Shown: positions 28,754-38,690 of the stretch, one piece after another
How positions within the stretch are numbered: the first letter of the stretch is position 1
Layout: each line of letters opens with the position of its first letter
Assembly: GCF_000022085.1 (NCBI RefSeq)
Contig: NC_011894.1
Location: 5,540,001-5,604,000 of the forward strand
Length of the DNA stretch: 64,000 bases
From: Methylobacterium nodulans ORS 2060
GTDB taxonomy: Bacteria; Pseudomonadota; Alphaproteobacteria; Rhizobiales; Beijerinckiaceae
Direction of reading: 5' to 3'
The notes under the pieces: generated by a model
Told to the model about the DNA's origin: nothing
The model's database searches: none
The model's input: the letters and a program-made list of their open reading frames with translations, nothing else
Program-made: the position numbers and the translations under genes

Positions 28754-30537
28754 CGCCCGCCGACCTCGTTGGCGTGGTAGGCGCCGAGCTTGACCATCAG
28801 CGGGAAGGGCTTCGCCGGCGGCTCGAATTGCGGGGGAAGGCCGAGGATCGGCGCCACCCGGGCGATGATCCGGCCGGTGACCACGCCCGAGTTCCAGGCC
28901 GCGGTCGCATAGCCGCCGGATTCCGAGGCCACCGCCTGCGGCTCGTCCATGATCGTCACGAACAGGTATTTGGGCTTGTCCATCGGGGCGGCGGCCATGA
29001 AGGTCGTGAACAGCCGGTTCTTCACGTAGCGGCCGCCGATCACCTTCTCGGCGGTGCCGGTCTTGCCGCCGACGAAGTAGTACGGGATCGCGGCCTTCTT
29101 GGCCGAGCCCTCGGTGGCGTTGAGGCGCATGATGAACCGCATCGCCTCGCTGGTCTGCGGCGTCAAGACCTGGGTCGCCTTCTCGCGGGCGGCGGCCTCG
29201 TCGCGCTTCAGGAAGGTCGGCGTGATGAGGAAGCCGCCATTGGTGATGGCCCCCACGGCGGCGGCGGCCTGGATCGGCGCCACCGCGAGCCCGTGCCCGA
29301 ACGCGATGGTGATCGTGTTGATCTCGGTCCAGCGCGGCGGGATGATCGGCTCGGCACTCTCCGGCAGCTCCGTCCGCATCCGGTCGAGCAGACCCATCTT
29401 CCTCAGGAAGGCCTTGTGGCCGGGCACGCCCACCCCGAGCGCCATCTTGGCCGAGCCGATGTTGGAGGAGTGGGTGAACACCTCCGGCAAGGTGATGACC
29501 CGGTTGGTGCCGTGGTATTCGTGGATCTTCTGCCGGCCCCAATGCAGCACGCCGCCGCGGGTGTCGAAGGTCGAGTTGACGGTGAACTTGCCCGATTCGA
29601 GGGCCATGGCCAGCGTCATCGCCTTGAAGGTCGAGCCCATCTCGTAGACGCCGACATTCATGCGGTTGATGCGGTCGGGATTGAGCGCGTCGGCGGGCTC
29701 GTTCGGGTCGAAGTCGGGCAGGGAGGCGAGCGCGATCACCTCGCCGGTATTCACGTCGAGGATCATCGCGGCTGCGGCCTTGGCGCGGTAATGCCCCATG
29801 CCCCAGGCCAGCTCGTCGCGCACCGCGTGCTGGGCGCGCAGGTCGATCGAGAGCTGGACCGGCGCGAGGTCGGCGGACTTCTCGATGAATCCTAAGTTGT
29901 TGAGATCCTTGAGCCCGGTCTTGTCGATGTACTTCTCCATGCCGGCGATGCCGACATTGTCGAGGTTGGCGAAGCCGAGCACGTGGGCCGCCGCGACGCC
30001 GTTCGGGTAGACGCGCTTGTGGTCGGGCAGGAAGCCGATCCCCGGGATGCCGAGCCGGTGGATCTCGGCCTGCTGCTTGGGCGTGAGCTCGCGCTTGACC
30101 CAGACGAAGCCCTTCTTGGTGCTGAGCTTCTCGCGCAGCTCGCGGGCGTTGAGCTGGGGCAGGACCGCGGTGAGCAGCTCGACCGCCTCGTCCTTGTCGT
30201 AGATGTTGCGCGGCTCGGCGAAGAGCGAGACCGTGCGGATGTCGGTCGCCAGGATCTCGCCGTTGCGATCGATGATGTCGGGGCGGATCGCCGTCGCGGC
30301 CGCCGCCGCGACCCGCTGGGCCGAGCTGCTCGGCTCCTCGGGCAAAGCCGCCGTCAGGACCAGCCGGCCGGCGATCACGGCGAAGACCGCCGCGAAGACG
30401 AGACCGACGAGGTTCACGCGCGCCGCGCTGCGCTCGACGGCGAAGCGGAACATCGCGCGCAGGATCGTCACGATCAGGGCTTGCCGCGCCGGGGCCTCGG
30501 CCTCTGGCTGGACGTGCTCGGGATATGCGTCGGACAC
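28750..30537 (-). CDS. ftsI: Penicillin-binding protein 3, septal transpeptidase
   Basis: Septal peptidoglycan transpeptidase, 595 residues, bitopic. Membrane helix about 40-62 (NLVGLVFAAVFAVIAGRLVL), pedestal domain with RPDIIDRNGEILATDI, then the transpeptidase domain: SxxK in VYEMGSTFKAMTLAM at about residue 303, SxN in VFTHSSNIGSAKMALGV, and KTG in YYFVGGKTGTAEKVIGGR. Start is GTG at 30537, 9 bases after the ftsL stop. The N-terminal about 38 residues are cytoplasmic and charged, as in other alphaproteobacterial FtsI. It is the target of beta-lactams that cause filamentation. Confidence 0.97.
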   Translation of the reverse strand: MSDAYPEHVQPEAEAPARQALIVTILRAMFRFAVERSAARVNLVGLVFAAVFAVIAGRLVLTAALPEEPSSSAQRVAAAAATAIRPDIIDRNGEILATDIRTVSLFAEPRNIYDKDEAVELLTAVLPQLNARELREKLSTKKGFVWVKRELTPKQQAEIHRLGIPGIGFLPDHKRVYPNGVAAAHVLGFANLDNVGIAGMEKYIDKTGLKDLNNLGFIEKSADLAPVQLSIDLRAQHAVRDELAWGMGHYRAKAAAAMILDVNTGEVIALASLPDFDPNEPADALNPDRINRMNVGVYEMGSTFKAMTLAMALESGKFTVNSTFDTRGGVLHWGRQKIHEYHGTNRVITLPEVFTHSSNIGSAKMALGVGVPGHKAFLRKMGLLDRMRTELPESAEPIIPPRWTEINTITIAFGHGLAVAPIQAAAAVGAITNGGFLITPTFLKRDEAAAREKATQVLTPQTSEAMRFIMRLNATEGSAKKAAIPYYFVGGKTGTAEKVIGGRYVKNRLFTTFMAAAPMDKPKYLFVTIMDEPQAVASESGGYATAAWNSGVVTGRIIARVAPILGLPPQFEPPAKPFPLMVKLGAYHANEVGGR

Positions 30538-30546
30538 GGGAAGAGC

Positions 30547-31008
30547 CTACCTCGTCGCCGTCGGGGTGCGGGTGGACGTGCGGGGGGAGCGGGAACCGGA
30601 GGTCGAGCCGGTGGTACGCGGCTCCTCGCCGCTCCGGCCCGTGGTCGCGGCGGGACGCTCCTTGGGCGCGGGCGTCGCCGTGGCGGTGAGCCCGAGGGAT
30701 TCGAGCTTGCGGGCGATCTCGTCGCCGCGGTCGGGCCGCGCCGGCAGGTCGGCAAGACGCCCGAGATGCTGGGTCCCGATCGGTTCGAGCTGCAGGTACT
30801 TGTCCACGGCCGCCTGGAGGCGGTCGGGCCGGGTGAGGAGCTGCCACTCGGCGCGCAGCACCGCGGTCGCCTCCCGCTCCCGGCGCAGGCGGCTCTTGAG
30901 CTTGGCGACCTGCTCAGCCTGGTAGAGCGTGTCGTACTTGATCGAGTAGGCGTAGACGGCCGAGGCGATCAGGCCCGCGATGGCCACGAGGTGGAGGAGG
31001 CGGATCAC
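30547..31008 (-). CDS. ftsL: FtsL-like cell division protein
   Basis: Small bitopic division protein expected to form the FtsBL/FtsQ subcomplex that activates FtsWI. In 153 residues there is an N-terminal membrane helix (about 1-22, [20 protein letters not shown]), a coiled coil (about 25-65, [20 protein letters not shown]), and [20 protein letters not shown], a conserved FtsL end of the coil. The C-terminal half is a low-complexity Pro/Thr/Arg/Ser tail, unusual for the family and probably disordered. Start is GTG at 31008, overlapping the rsmH stop (GTGA). Position between rsmH and ftsI supports the call. Confidence 0.88.
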   Translation of the reverse strand: MIRLLHLVAIAGLIASAVYAYSIKYDTLYQAEQVAKLKSRLRREREATAVLRAEWQLLTRPDRLQAAVDKYLQLEPIGTQHLGRLADLPARPDRGDEIARKLESLGLTATATPAPKERPAATTGRSGEEPRTTGSTSGSRSPRTSTRTPTATR

Positions 31009-32024
31009 CGGCGGCCTCCCCCGCGCTCGCGGGACGGCAGCGCGGCGAGCGCCGCAAGGGCGGTCAGGGGCTCAGGGATCGGCGCGTCGGTGCGCTCGCC
31101 CGCCCGGAGCTTGGCCGAGCGCGCCCGCGGATTGGCGGTGGCCTCCGCCTCGCTCGGGCCGATCGGCCCCTTGGTGACGAGCGTGAAGCTCCTCGGGGCC
31201 GGCTTCTCGGCCATCGGCAGGTGGCGGGAGGCCGAGACCGCGCGGCCGCTGCGGGCCGAGAAGAACTGCTTGACGATCCGATCCTCCAGCGAATGGAAGG
31301 TCACGACCGCGAGCCGGCCGCCGGGGCGCAGGATGCGCTCCGCCGCGTGCAGGGCCCGCTGCAGCTCGCCGAGTTCGTCGTTGACCGCGATGCGCAGGGC
31401 CTGGAAGGTCCGGGTCGCCGGATGGATGCCGCTGCCGGGCTCGGGCCTGACCACGCTCGCCACGATCTCGGCGAGCGTAGCCGTCGTGGCGATGCGGCCG
31501 CGGCGACGCGCCTCCAGGATCGCCCGGGCCACGGCGCGCGCGCGGCGCTCCTCGCCGTAATGGTAGATGATGTCGGCAAGCTCGGCCTCCGACGCCTCGT
31601 TGACGAGGTCGGCGGCGCTCGTCCCCCCGCTCTCCATGCGCATGTCGAGGGGTCCGTCCTGGCGGAACGAGAAGCCGCGCTGCGCCTGGTCGAGCTGCAT
31701 CGAGGACACGCCGATGTCGAGGACGACCCCGTCGACGGTCTCGATCCCCTGCGCCCGCACGAGCCGGTCGAGCTCGCCGAACCGGCCCTGGACCAGCATG
31801 AGACGGCCCGCCATGGCCGCCGCGAGGCCGCGCCCAGTGGCGATGGCGGTCGGGTCGCGGTCGATAGCGATCACGCGCTGGCCCGGATCGGCCTCCAGGA
31901 TGGCGCGGGTATAGCCGCCGGCCCCGAAGGTGCCGTCGACGACGATGCCCGGCCCCTCGCCGAGGCGCAGCGCGCTGCGCACCTCCTTGAGAAGCACCGG
32001 GATGTGGGGCGGCATCCCGCTCAT
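31005..32024 (-). CDS. rsmH: 16S rRNA m4C1402 methyltransferase
   Basis: SAM-dependent methyltransferase (formerly MraW) acting on 16S rRNA C1402, 339 residues. N-terminal [23 protein letters not shown]-binding [40 protein letters not shown] and [10 protein letters not shown], and C-terminal [20 protein letters not shown] and [19 protein letters not shown] 32024 was chosen because sequence upstream in frame to 32264 is not conserved family sequence. First gene of the cluster here: no mraZ lies upstream. Confidence 0.96.
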   Translation of the reverse strand: MSGMPPHIPVLLKEVRSALRLGEGPGIVVDGTFGAGGYTRAILEADPGQRVIAIDRDPTAIATGRGLAAAMAGRLMLVQGRFGELDRLVRAQGIETVDGVVLDIGVSSMQLDQAQRGFSFRQDGPLDMRMESGGTSAADLVNEASEAELADIIYHYGEERRARAVARAILEARRRGRIATTATLAEIVASVVRPEPGSGIHPATRTFQALRIAVNDELGELQRALHAAERILRPGGRLAVVTFHSLEDRIVKQFFSARSGRAVSASRHLPMAEKPAPRSFTLVTKGPIGPSEAEATANPRARSAKLRAGERTDAPIPEPLTALAALAALPSRERGGGRR

Positions 32025-32470
32025 CGCGCTTCCCCGCCGGTTTCCGGACGGCAGCGGCGCCGCCTCGCGGCAGCGGCGCGATCGCACGCGTGACGGTCCA
32101 TGATGCTCCGCAATCGTTGAGAGCCGCGCGCCCGGCGGCTGCGTCCGGCGCAGCCGCGTGCCTCCTTGCGCCCCAACATAGGGCGCGCCGGGCCGAGGTC
32201 CGCCGAGGCAGGGTCCCGGCGCCGGTTTGCGGTGCGCCATCAATGAGTTGGAGTGGGCTATCATGGGCCTCCGGAAGCGTCAACGCGGCCCTCGCGGGGA
32301 GGCCATGTCGGCTGCCTGCGATCAGACGTCAGCAACGTTAACGAAGGCTTTCTGTAACCGGCCTTCTGCATCAAGCGTTGCGACACCAAAAAGGCAGCGG
32401 TTAGCCTTCAGCGCTTGCGCCGAGGACGGGACTTCAATCCGTACGAGCACTGCCCCTCAAACATGCGCAT
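32025..32470. other. Gene-less 446-base region upstream of rsmH
   Basis: It should hold the promoter of the cell-wall cluster. I see no convincing gene, in particular no mraZ, and no MraZ-box array of GTGGG repeats that I can point to. Base composition shifts from GC-rich to clearly more AT-rich around 32290-32340, marking the edge of the AT-richer segment that holds the next gene. Confidence 0.5.
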
Positions 32471-33019
32471 TCATAAGCGGTCGTGAGCGACATGCACATC
32501 AAACCGGATAGGAACGGTTTGCAGCAATGGTATATCATCAAGTGCTTCAATACGAGCTTGATACTGGCCCGCATCGAGCTTGTAGTGAACTATCAATTTT
32601 AAATAGTGATTCAAAGCCCACCCTTCCAGTTCATGCTCGATGTAGACTTTGTCATGTATTGTTTCTGGCAAATCATGGCTGAGCCGAATTATTGTCAGAC
32701 GCACAGGGATTGGCAGACCATCGTTGATCGGACGCTTGGTCTTAGAATCGTGAGCACCACTTCCGGCTAGCTTGCTTACACGCTCACGATCTTTAGTCCT
32801 TTCAGGATCCTGTGGGTCACCGGACTTAAAGTAGGGATTTAGATAAAAAGAATGGCGTGCCGTCCTAAGCACGCTGAAGTAAACCTCAGCCTTAGCGCCT
32901 TTAACTCCAGCCTGGAATGGAACCTCTTCGTGAGCAAATCTCCATGTAAGTAAATATACAACCACACTCGCCAATAATCCGATAAAGATTAGAGATAATC
33001 CGAGAAAGACACGTTTCAT
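32471..33019 (-). CDS. Membrane-anchored protein, probable DUF5625 family, AT-rich
   Basis: 182 residues from the ATG at 33019 (a TTG at 33031 is the alternative). An N-terminal hydrophobic helix (MKRVFLGLSLIFIGLLASVV) anchors or exports the protein. The rest is a beta-rich domain with RTARHSFYLNPYFKSGD, DRERVSKLAGSG and LPIPVRLTIIRLSHD, a pattern that resembles DUF5625 proteins; I am not certain. No catalytic motif. Base composition and codons are far more AT-rich than anything else in the window, which suggests recent horizontal acquisition. It sits alone between rsmH and the RNase P RNA gene, a typical insertion niche next to a structural RNA. Confidence 0.7.
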   Translation of the reverse strand: MKRVFLGLSLIFIGLLASVVVYLLTWRFAHEEVPFQAGVKGAKAEVYFSVLRTARHSFYLNPYFKSGDPQDPERTKDRERVSKLAGSGAHDSKTKRPINDGLPIPVRLTIIRLSHDLPETIHDKVYIEHELEGWALNHYLKLIVHYKLDAGQYQARIEALDDIPLLQTVPIRFDVHVAHDRL

Positions 33020-33220
33020 CTTTAGGCTCAATCAATCCAGGACAGCTCGAATTGGCACTCACAGGACTCTTGGCTTCTGTCCGTGGTCGGCACGCTGGCC
33101 GCCACATGATCGCATTCCGATAGAAGGCAAGCCTATAGGCGACAGCGGACTTGGCCAACGGCCAGCATATTCGTCGACGCGGGCGATCCCCGCACCCTGA
33201 GCGAAGCCGCTTTAAGAAGT

Positions 33221-33629
<409 letters not shown>

Positions 33630-33820
33630 GCGCGCGATGTGCGATGCGGCGGCGGCAACGTCAAGCCGGATCGCCGCAGCACCGGGCAGCGCCGGTCCCG
33701 GCCCGCAGAGGATCCGCGGGCTGCGGGGCCGTGGGGCTTGCGGGTTGCCGCCCCGCCACCCGGCCCCTAACTGGCCGTCAAGGCCGCCGCGAGCCGCGGC
33801 CACCACCACGGAGGCAACCC

Positions 33821-33991
33821 ATGAGCGAGACCGTCGAGGCCGGCTGGACGCTGGAGACCGTGCAGCAGCTCAGGACCATGGCCCGCGAGGGCGTGCCGCC
33901 CTCGGTGATGAGCCTGAAGCTCAAGCGCTCCGTCGCGGCGATCCACGCCAAGCTCGCCGAGCTCGGCATCACGCCGGCCGCGGAGGCCTGA
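33821..33991 (+). CDS. Small HTH-like protein, 56 residues
   Basis: A short protein starting at an ATG 7 bases after gaggc. The sequence WTLETVQQLRTMAREGVPPS then VMSLKLKRSVAAIHAKLAEL looks like a single helix-turn-helix resembling the N-terminal GcrA/SANT-like fold (W...L..L..EG.....IA..L..S..AI..K...L). Whether it binds DNA is unknown. It lies alone downstream of the RNase P RNA gene on the opposite strand, ahead of a repeat and the convergent antiporter gene. Good ribosome-binding site and typical high-GC codon use support it as real. Confidence 0.7.
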   Translation: MSETVEAGWTLETVQQLRTMAREGVPPSVMSLKLKRSVAAIHAKLAELGITPAAEA

Positions 33992-34062
33992 TCCGGTTTC
34001 CAGACGATCGTTCGGAGACTGGATCATCGCGCCCGCGCGGCGCGGAGCAGAGTTCCGCGCCG
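33992..34062. repeat. Dispersed repeat between convergent genes
   Basis: Starts right at the stop of the small gene and ends 8 bases before the stop of the antiporter gene. Contains gatcgttcggagactggatc, matching the reverse complement of the 14668-14690 module, and a hairpin gcgcggagcagagttccgcg like that at 14639. Likely works as a bidirectional terminator. Confidence 0.65.
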
Positions 34063-34070
34063 GCCTCCCG

Positions 34071-35156
34071 TCACGGCATGAGGGCGAAGAACAGGAACGA
34101 GGCGAAGATCACGAGGTGCACGATGCCCTGCAGGACGGTCGTGCGCCCCGTGCCCAGCGTGATCACGGCGACGAGCAGGGTGAGGGCAAGCAGCACCTGA
34201 TCCTTCGGACCGAGCCCGAGGGCGAGCGGCTGCCCGATCAGCACCGAGACCAGGGCCACCGCCGGGATGGTCAGGCCGATCGTCGCCAGTGCCGAGCCGA
34301 GCGCGAGATTCATGCTGGTCTGCAGCCGGTCGGCGCGCGCCGCGCGCAAGGCGGCGAGCCCCTCGGGCATCAGCACGAGCGCCGCGATGACGATGCCGGC
34401 CACCGCCTTGGGGATGCCCAGACCGTCGATGCCGCGCTCCAGCGTGGGGGTGAGCACCTTGGCGAGCCCCACCACCGCCACGAGGCAGGCCAGGAGCAGC
34501 CCGAAGCTCGCGAGGGCGACCCTGACGGACGGCGGCGCGGCATGGTCGTCCTCGTCGCCTGCCCCGCTCTCCGGCAGGAAATAGTCGCGGTGGCGGATGG
34601 TCTGCACGAAGACGAACGACCCGTAGAGGACCAGGGAGGCGCCTCCGGCGAACAGAAGCTGGGGCACCGTGAAGACCGGACCGGCGGTGCTCACGAAGTT
34701 CGGCAGCACCAGGGTCAGGGTGACGAGGGCCGCCAGCACCGCGAGGGCGGCGAGCGCCCCCTGGAGCTGGAAGCCCTGCTCGCGGTGCCGCACGCCGCCC
34801 GCGAGCAGGCACAGGCCGACGAGGCCGTTGCAGATGATCATCACGGCCGCGAAGACCGTGTCGCGCGCGAGCCCCGCCTTGGCGGCCCCGCCGCCGATCA
34901 TCACCGAGACGATGAGCGCGACCTCGATCACCGTGACCGCGAGCGCCAGCACGAGGGTTCCGAACGGCTCGCCGACCCGATGGGCGACGACCTCCGCGTG
35001 GAAGACCGCCGCGAACACCGTCGCGACCAGCACGATTCCGGCCCCCGCGAGCAGGAGGGCGGGCGGCTCGGTCAGAAGCGCGGCGCCGAGAACCATCCAG
35101 GCCAGGGCGGGCCAGCCCCAGGCCCACCACGGCATCCCGCCCTGCGGCACGTGCAT
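34071..35156 (-). CDS. chaA: ChaA-type calcium (cation):proton antiporter
   Basis: Inner-membrane Ca2+(Na+/K+)/H+ antiporter of the CaCA superfamily, 361 residues and about eleven helices. The two inverted alpha-repeats are visible: HAEVVAHRVGEPFGTLVLAL with AVTVIEVALIVSVMIGG in the first half and GIVIAALVLMPEGLAALRAA with NLALGSALATIGLTIPAVAL in the second; the glutamates in these repeats are the ion ligands. A short acidic stretch SGAGDEDDHAAPP sits in the central cytoplasmic loop. The N-terminus starts at an ATG at 35156. Isolated gene; convergent with the small protein gene and followed upstream by the glyoxalase gene. Confidence 0.9.
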   Translation of the reverse strand: MHVPQGGMPWWAWGWPALAWMVLGAALLTEPPALLLAGAGIVLVATVFAAVFHAEVVAHRVGEPFGTLVLALAVTVIEVALIVSVMIGGGAAKAGLARDTVFAAVMIICNGLVGLCLLAGGVRHREQGFQLQGALAALAVLAALVTLTLVLPNFVSTAGPVFTVPQLLFAGGASLVLYGSFVFVQTIRHRDYFLPESGAGDEDDHAAPPSVRVALASFGLLLACLVAVVGLAKVLTPTLERGIDGLGIPKAVAGIVIAALVLMPEGLAALRAARADRLQTSMNLALGSALATIGLTIPAVALVSVLIGQPLALGLGPKDQVLLALTLLVAVITLGTGRTTVLQGIVHLVIFASFLFFALMP

Positions 35157-35234
35157 CTCTCGTCCTCACTCCTGCGCGGTCCGCAGGAGCCGGACCCCGA
35201 TCATTGCATTGCGGCGCCTGCCTCAGGCGCCCGG

Positions 35235-35675
35235 CTACCACGTGCCGGTATTCGGCATCGATGCCCAGGGCTCCTGCGGCGGCTTCGATCCGCCCTTCTG
35301 CAGGATCTCGATCGAGATCCCATCCGGCGAGCGGATGAAGGCCATGTGACCGTCCCGCGGCGGGCGGTTGATGGTCACGCCGGCTGCCTGCAGCTTGGCG
35401 CAGGTGTCGTAGATGTCGTCGACCTGATAGGCAAGATGCCCGAAATTGCGGCCGCCGGTATATTCCTCCGGATCCCAGTTGTAGGTCAGCTCGAGGAGCG
35501 GCGACTTGGTGTCCCTGGCGCGAGCGACGTCGCCCGGAGCGGCCAGGAACACCAGGGTGTAGCGGCCCTTCTCGTTCTCGACCCGGCGCACCTCCTGCAG
35601 GCCGAACTTGCCACAGTAGAAGTCGAGGGCGCGGTCGAGATCGGCGACCCGAACCATCGTGTGCAGATATTCCAT
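35235..35675 (-). CDS. gloA: Lactoylglutathione lyase (glyoxalase I)
   Basis: Metal-dependent enzyme that converts the methylglyoxal-glutathione adduct to S-lactoylglutathione. The 146 residues form one glyoxalase fold: [20 protein letters not shown] with the first metal ligand His5, [16 protein letters not shown] with the Glu ligand, [20 protein letters not shown] with His, and [18 protein letters not shown] with the last Glu. Start ATG 35675 fits the standard N-terminus. Length matches bacterial Ni-type enzymes. It is divergent from pepN. Confidence 0.94.
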   Translation of the reverse strand: MEYLHTMVRVADLDRALDFYCGKFGLQEVRRVENEKGRYTLVFLAAPGDVARARDTKSPLLELTYNWDPEEYTGGRNFGHLAYQVDDIYDTCAKLQAAGVTINRPPRDGHMAFIRSPDGISIEILQKGGSKPPQEPWASMPNTGTW

Positions 35676-35824
35676 CGGCGGGGGCTCCTGGATGACGGGG
35701 CCATATCTGGTTCGGGCTCCCGGCCAGGTCAACGCGGTCAGGGCGGCGGAGCGCGTTGCGCCCGGTCGCGCGCCGGCTACAACTGGCGTCGAGCCCGCCG
35801 CCCCCCGAGGAGCCCGCCTGCCCC

Positions 35825-38509
35825 ATGCGCACCGAGACCCCGCCGATCGTCCGCCTCGCCGACTACCGGCCGAGCGACTACCTGATCGACCGGGTCGATC
35901 TCGATGTGCGGCTGCACCCGACCGAGACCCGCATCACCGCCACCCTGGCCCTGCGGCCGAACCCGCTCGGCGAGGCCGGCGCGCCCCTCGTCCTCGACGG
36001 CGACGACCTCACCCTGCTGGCGGTCGCCCTCGACGGCCAGCCGACCGCGCCGGGCGCCCTCGAGGCGACGCCCCGCGGCCTCACCCTGCACCAGCCCCCC
36101 CAGCGCCCCTTCGTGCTCTCCCTCGAGACGCAGGTGAACCCGAGCGCCAACACCAAGCTGATGGGGCTCTATCGCTCGAACGGCGTCTACTGCACGCAAT
36201 GCGAGGCGGACGGCTTCCGGCGCATCACCTACTTCCTCGACCGGCCGGACGTGCTCGCGGTCTACACGACCCGCATCGAGGCCGACCGCGAGGAGGCGCC
36301 GGTGCTGCTCGGCAACGGCAACCCGGTCGAGGCGGGCGAGGCCGGGCCGGGGCGCCACTACGCGGTCTGGCACGACCCCTACCCGAAGCCCGCCTATCTG
36401 TTCGCCCTCGTCGGCGGGCGGCTCGGGCGGATCTCCTCCCGCTTCACCACCATGGAGGGCCGGGAGGTCGAGATCGCCGTCCATGTCGAGCCCGGGAAGG
36501 AGCACCGCGCACCCTACGCCCTCGACGCGGTGGCCCGCGCCATGGCCTGGGACGAGCGCGTCTTCGGCCGGCCCTACGACCTCGACGTCTTCAACGTCGT
36601 CGCCGTCTCCGACTTCAACATGGGCGCGATGGAGAACAAGGGCCTCAACATCTTCAACGACAAATACGTTCTGGCCAGCCCCGACACCGCCACAGACACG
36701 GATTACGCCAATATCGAGGCGATCATCGCCCACGAATACTTCCATAACTGGTCGGGCAACCGCGTCACCTGCCGAGACTGGTTCCAGCTGTGCCTGAAGG
36801 AGGGCCTCACGGTCTTCCGCGACCAGGAATTCTCCTCCGATGAGCGCTCGCGCCCGGTGCACCGCATCGCCGAGGTGCGCACCCTTCGCGCCCGCCAGTT
36901 TCCGGAGGATGCGGGACCGCTCGCCCATCCGGTCCGCCCGCAGGCCTACCGGGAGATCAACAACTTCTACACCGCGACGGTCTACGAGAAGGGCGCCGAG
37001 ATCGTCCGGATGCTGCGCACGCTCCTCGGCCCTGAGCGCTTCCGGGCGGGCATGGACCTCTATTTCTCGCGCTGCGACGGCACCGCGGCGACGGTGGAGG
37101 ATTTCCTCGCAGCCTTCGCGGAGGCGAGCGGCCGCGATCTTGCGGCCTTCGCGCGCTGGTACGCGCAGGCCGGCACGCCGACCGTCTCGGTGGCCGGCCG
37201 CTACGATCCCCATCAGTGCACCTACACCCTCGATTTCCACCAGAGCCTGCCGGCCATCGCCACCGAGGCAAGCGGCGGCGGCGCCCCCCAGCCCCTCGTC
37301 ATCCCGATCTCCCTCGGCCTGGTGGCGCGGGAGGGCGGCGCCCTCGCGGCCCGTTCCGAGCGCGTGCGGGACGGCGTCTTCGTGCTTCAGGAGGAGAGCG
37401 ACCGCCTCGTCTTCACGGAGGTCGCATCCGAGCCGGTGCCGTCGCTGTTCCGGGGCTTCTCCGCGCCCGTGAAGGTGGCCCATTCCCTCGACACGGCGCA
37501 GTGCCTCACCCTGCTCGCCCATGACAGCGACCCGTTCAACCGCTGGCAGGCGGCCCAGAACCTCGCCCTCGACATCCTCACGACGCGGGCGCGCGGCGGC
37601 GCCCCGCTCGCCGCGGAAGCCGGCCCCGGCGGCGCGGCCCTGGCGCAGGCCCTCGGCGGATTCCTCGATGCCGAGGCCCTGAAGGACCCGGCCTTCGCGG
37701 CCTTGGTCCTGGCGATCGCGGGCGACCAGGAGGTGGCGCAGGAGATCGGCGCCAACGTCGATCCCGATGCGATCCACCGCGCCCGCTGGACCCTGCGCGC
37801 GCATCTCGGTCGCGCGCTCCAGCCCCGGCTTCTCGCGCTGCGCGAGGCGCTGGCCGCGCCGGCGGGCCAGCCGTTCAGTCCCGACGCGGCGAGCGCCGGG
37901 CAGCGGGCCCTGCGCAATGCCGCCCTCGACCTGATCGCGGCGGCCGATCCGGAGCTCGGCACCCGCCTGGCCGAGGCGCAGTTCGAGGAGGCCGACAACA
38001 TGACCGACCGGCTCGCGGCGCTGGCGGTCCTCACCCTGCTCCCGGGCGAAGGCCGCGAGCGGGCGCTCGCCGCCTTCGACGAGACCTATCGCGGCGAGCC
38101 CCTCGTCCTCGACAAGTGGTTCGCCCTCCAGGCGATGATCCCCGAGCCCGGCACGGTGGCGCGCGTGCGCGCGCTCATGCGTCACGAGGGCTATTCCGCC
38201 GCCAACCCCAACCGGGTGCGCGCGCTCATCGGCAGCTTCAGCCTCAACAATCCGACGCAGTTCCACCGGGAGGATGGCGCCGGCTACGAGCTCCTGGCCG
38301 AAACCGTGCTCGATCTCGACTCGCGCAACCCTCAGGTCGCAGCACGTCTGCTGACGGCTTTCAATACCTGGCGGATGATGGAGCCGGGCCGGCGCGCCCG
38401 CGCGGAGGCGCGACTGCGCATGATCGCGGCCTCGCCGGGACTCTCGCCGGATGTCTCCGACATCGCGAATCGATCGCTCGCCTCGGCCCGGCACCAGATA
38501 ACGGCCTGA
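35825..38509 (+). CDS. pepN: Aminopeptidase N (M1 family)
   Basis: Zinc aminopeptidase that degrades peptides in the cytoplasm, 894 residues, family length. N-terminal beta domain ([20 protein letters not shown]), the exopeptidase motif [18 protein letters not shown] at about 267, zinc site [20 protein letters not shown] at about 303 with downstream [14 protein letters not shown] glutamate. Then the central beta domain and a large helical C-terminal domain, ending [18 protein letters not shown] sequence and [12 protein letters not shown]. Start ATG 35825 matches family N-termini; upstream frame to 35756 is not conserved. Preceded by a purine-rich gaggag. Confidence 0.97.
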   Translation: MRTETPPIVRLADYRPSDYLIDRVDLDVRLHPTETRITATLALRPNPLGEAGAPLVLDGDDLTLLAVALDGQPTAPGALEATPRGLTLHQPPQRPFVLSLETQVNPSANTKLMGLYRSNGVYCTQCEADGFRRITYFLDRPDVLAVYTTRIEADREEAPVLLGNGNPVEAGEAGPGRHYAVWHDPYPKPAYLFALVGGRLGRISSRFTTMEGREVEIAVHVEPGKEHRAPYALDAVARAMAWDERVFGRPYDLDVFNVVAVSDFNMGAMENKGLNIFNDKYVLASPDTATDTDYANIEAIIAHEYFHNWSGNRVTCRDWFQLCLKEGLTVFRDQEFSSDERSRPVHRIAEVRTLRARQFPEDAGPLAHPVRPQAYREINNFYTATVYEKGAEIVRMLRTLLGPERFRAGMDLYFSRCDGTAATVEDFLAAFAEASGRDLAAFARWYAQAGTPTVSVAGRYDPHQCTYTLDFHQSLPAIATEASGGGAPQPLVIPISLGLVAREGGALAARSERVRDGVFVLQEESDRLVFTEVASEPVPSLFRGFSAPVKVAHSLDTAQCLTLLAHDSDPFNRWQAAQNLALDILTTRARGGAPLAAEAGPGGAALAQALGGFLDAEALKDPAFAALVLAIAGDQEVAQEIGANVDPDAIHRARWTLRAHLGRALQPRLLALREALAAPAGQPFSPDAASAGQRALRNAALDLIAAADPELGTRLAEAQFEEADNMTDRLAALAVLTLLPGEGRERALAAFDETYRGEPLVLDKWFALQAMIPEPGTVARVRALMRHEGYSAANPNRVRALIGSFSLNNPTQFHREDGAGYELLAETVLDLDSRNPQVAARLLTAFNTWRMMEPGRRARAEARLRMIAASPGLSPDVSDIANRSLASARHQITA

Positions 38510-38690
38510 ACGACCGAGCCAATCCCGATTCGGTCCCGGGCTGTCGCACACCCGTTTAACGACAGATTAACCATCCTCCCATCGCTGCGGAAAGCTGGAC
38601 AAATCAGCTGTGGAAATGTCACAAGAGTGAGCGATTCGGCGCCGGGGCCGGCCGGCGAATCGCATCACCCGAGCGTGTGAGGATGAGAGT

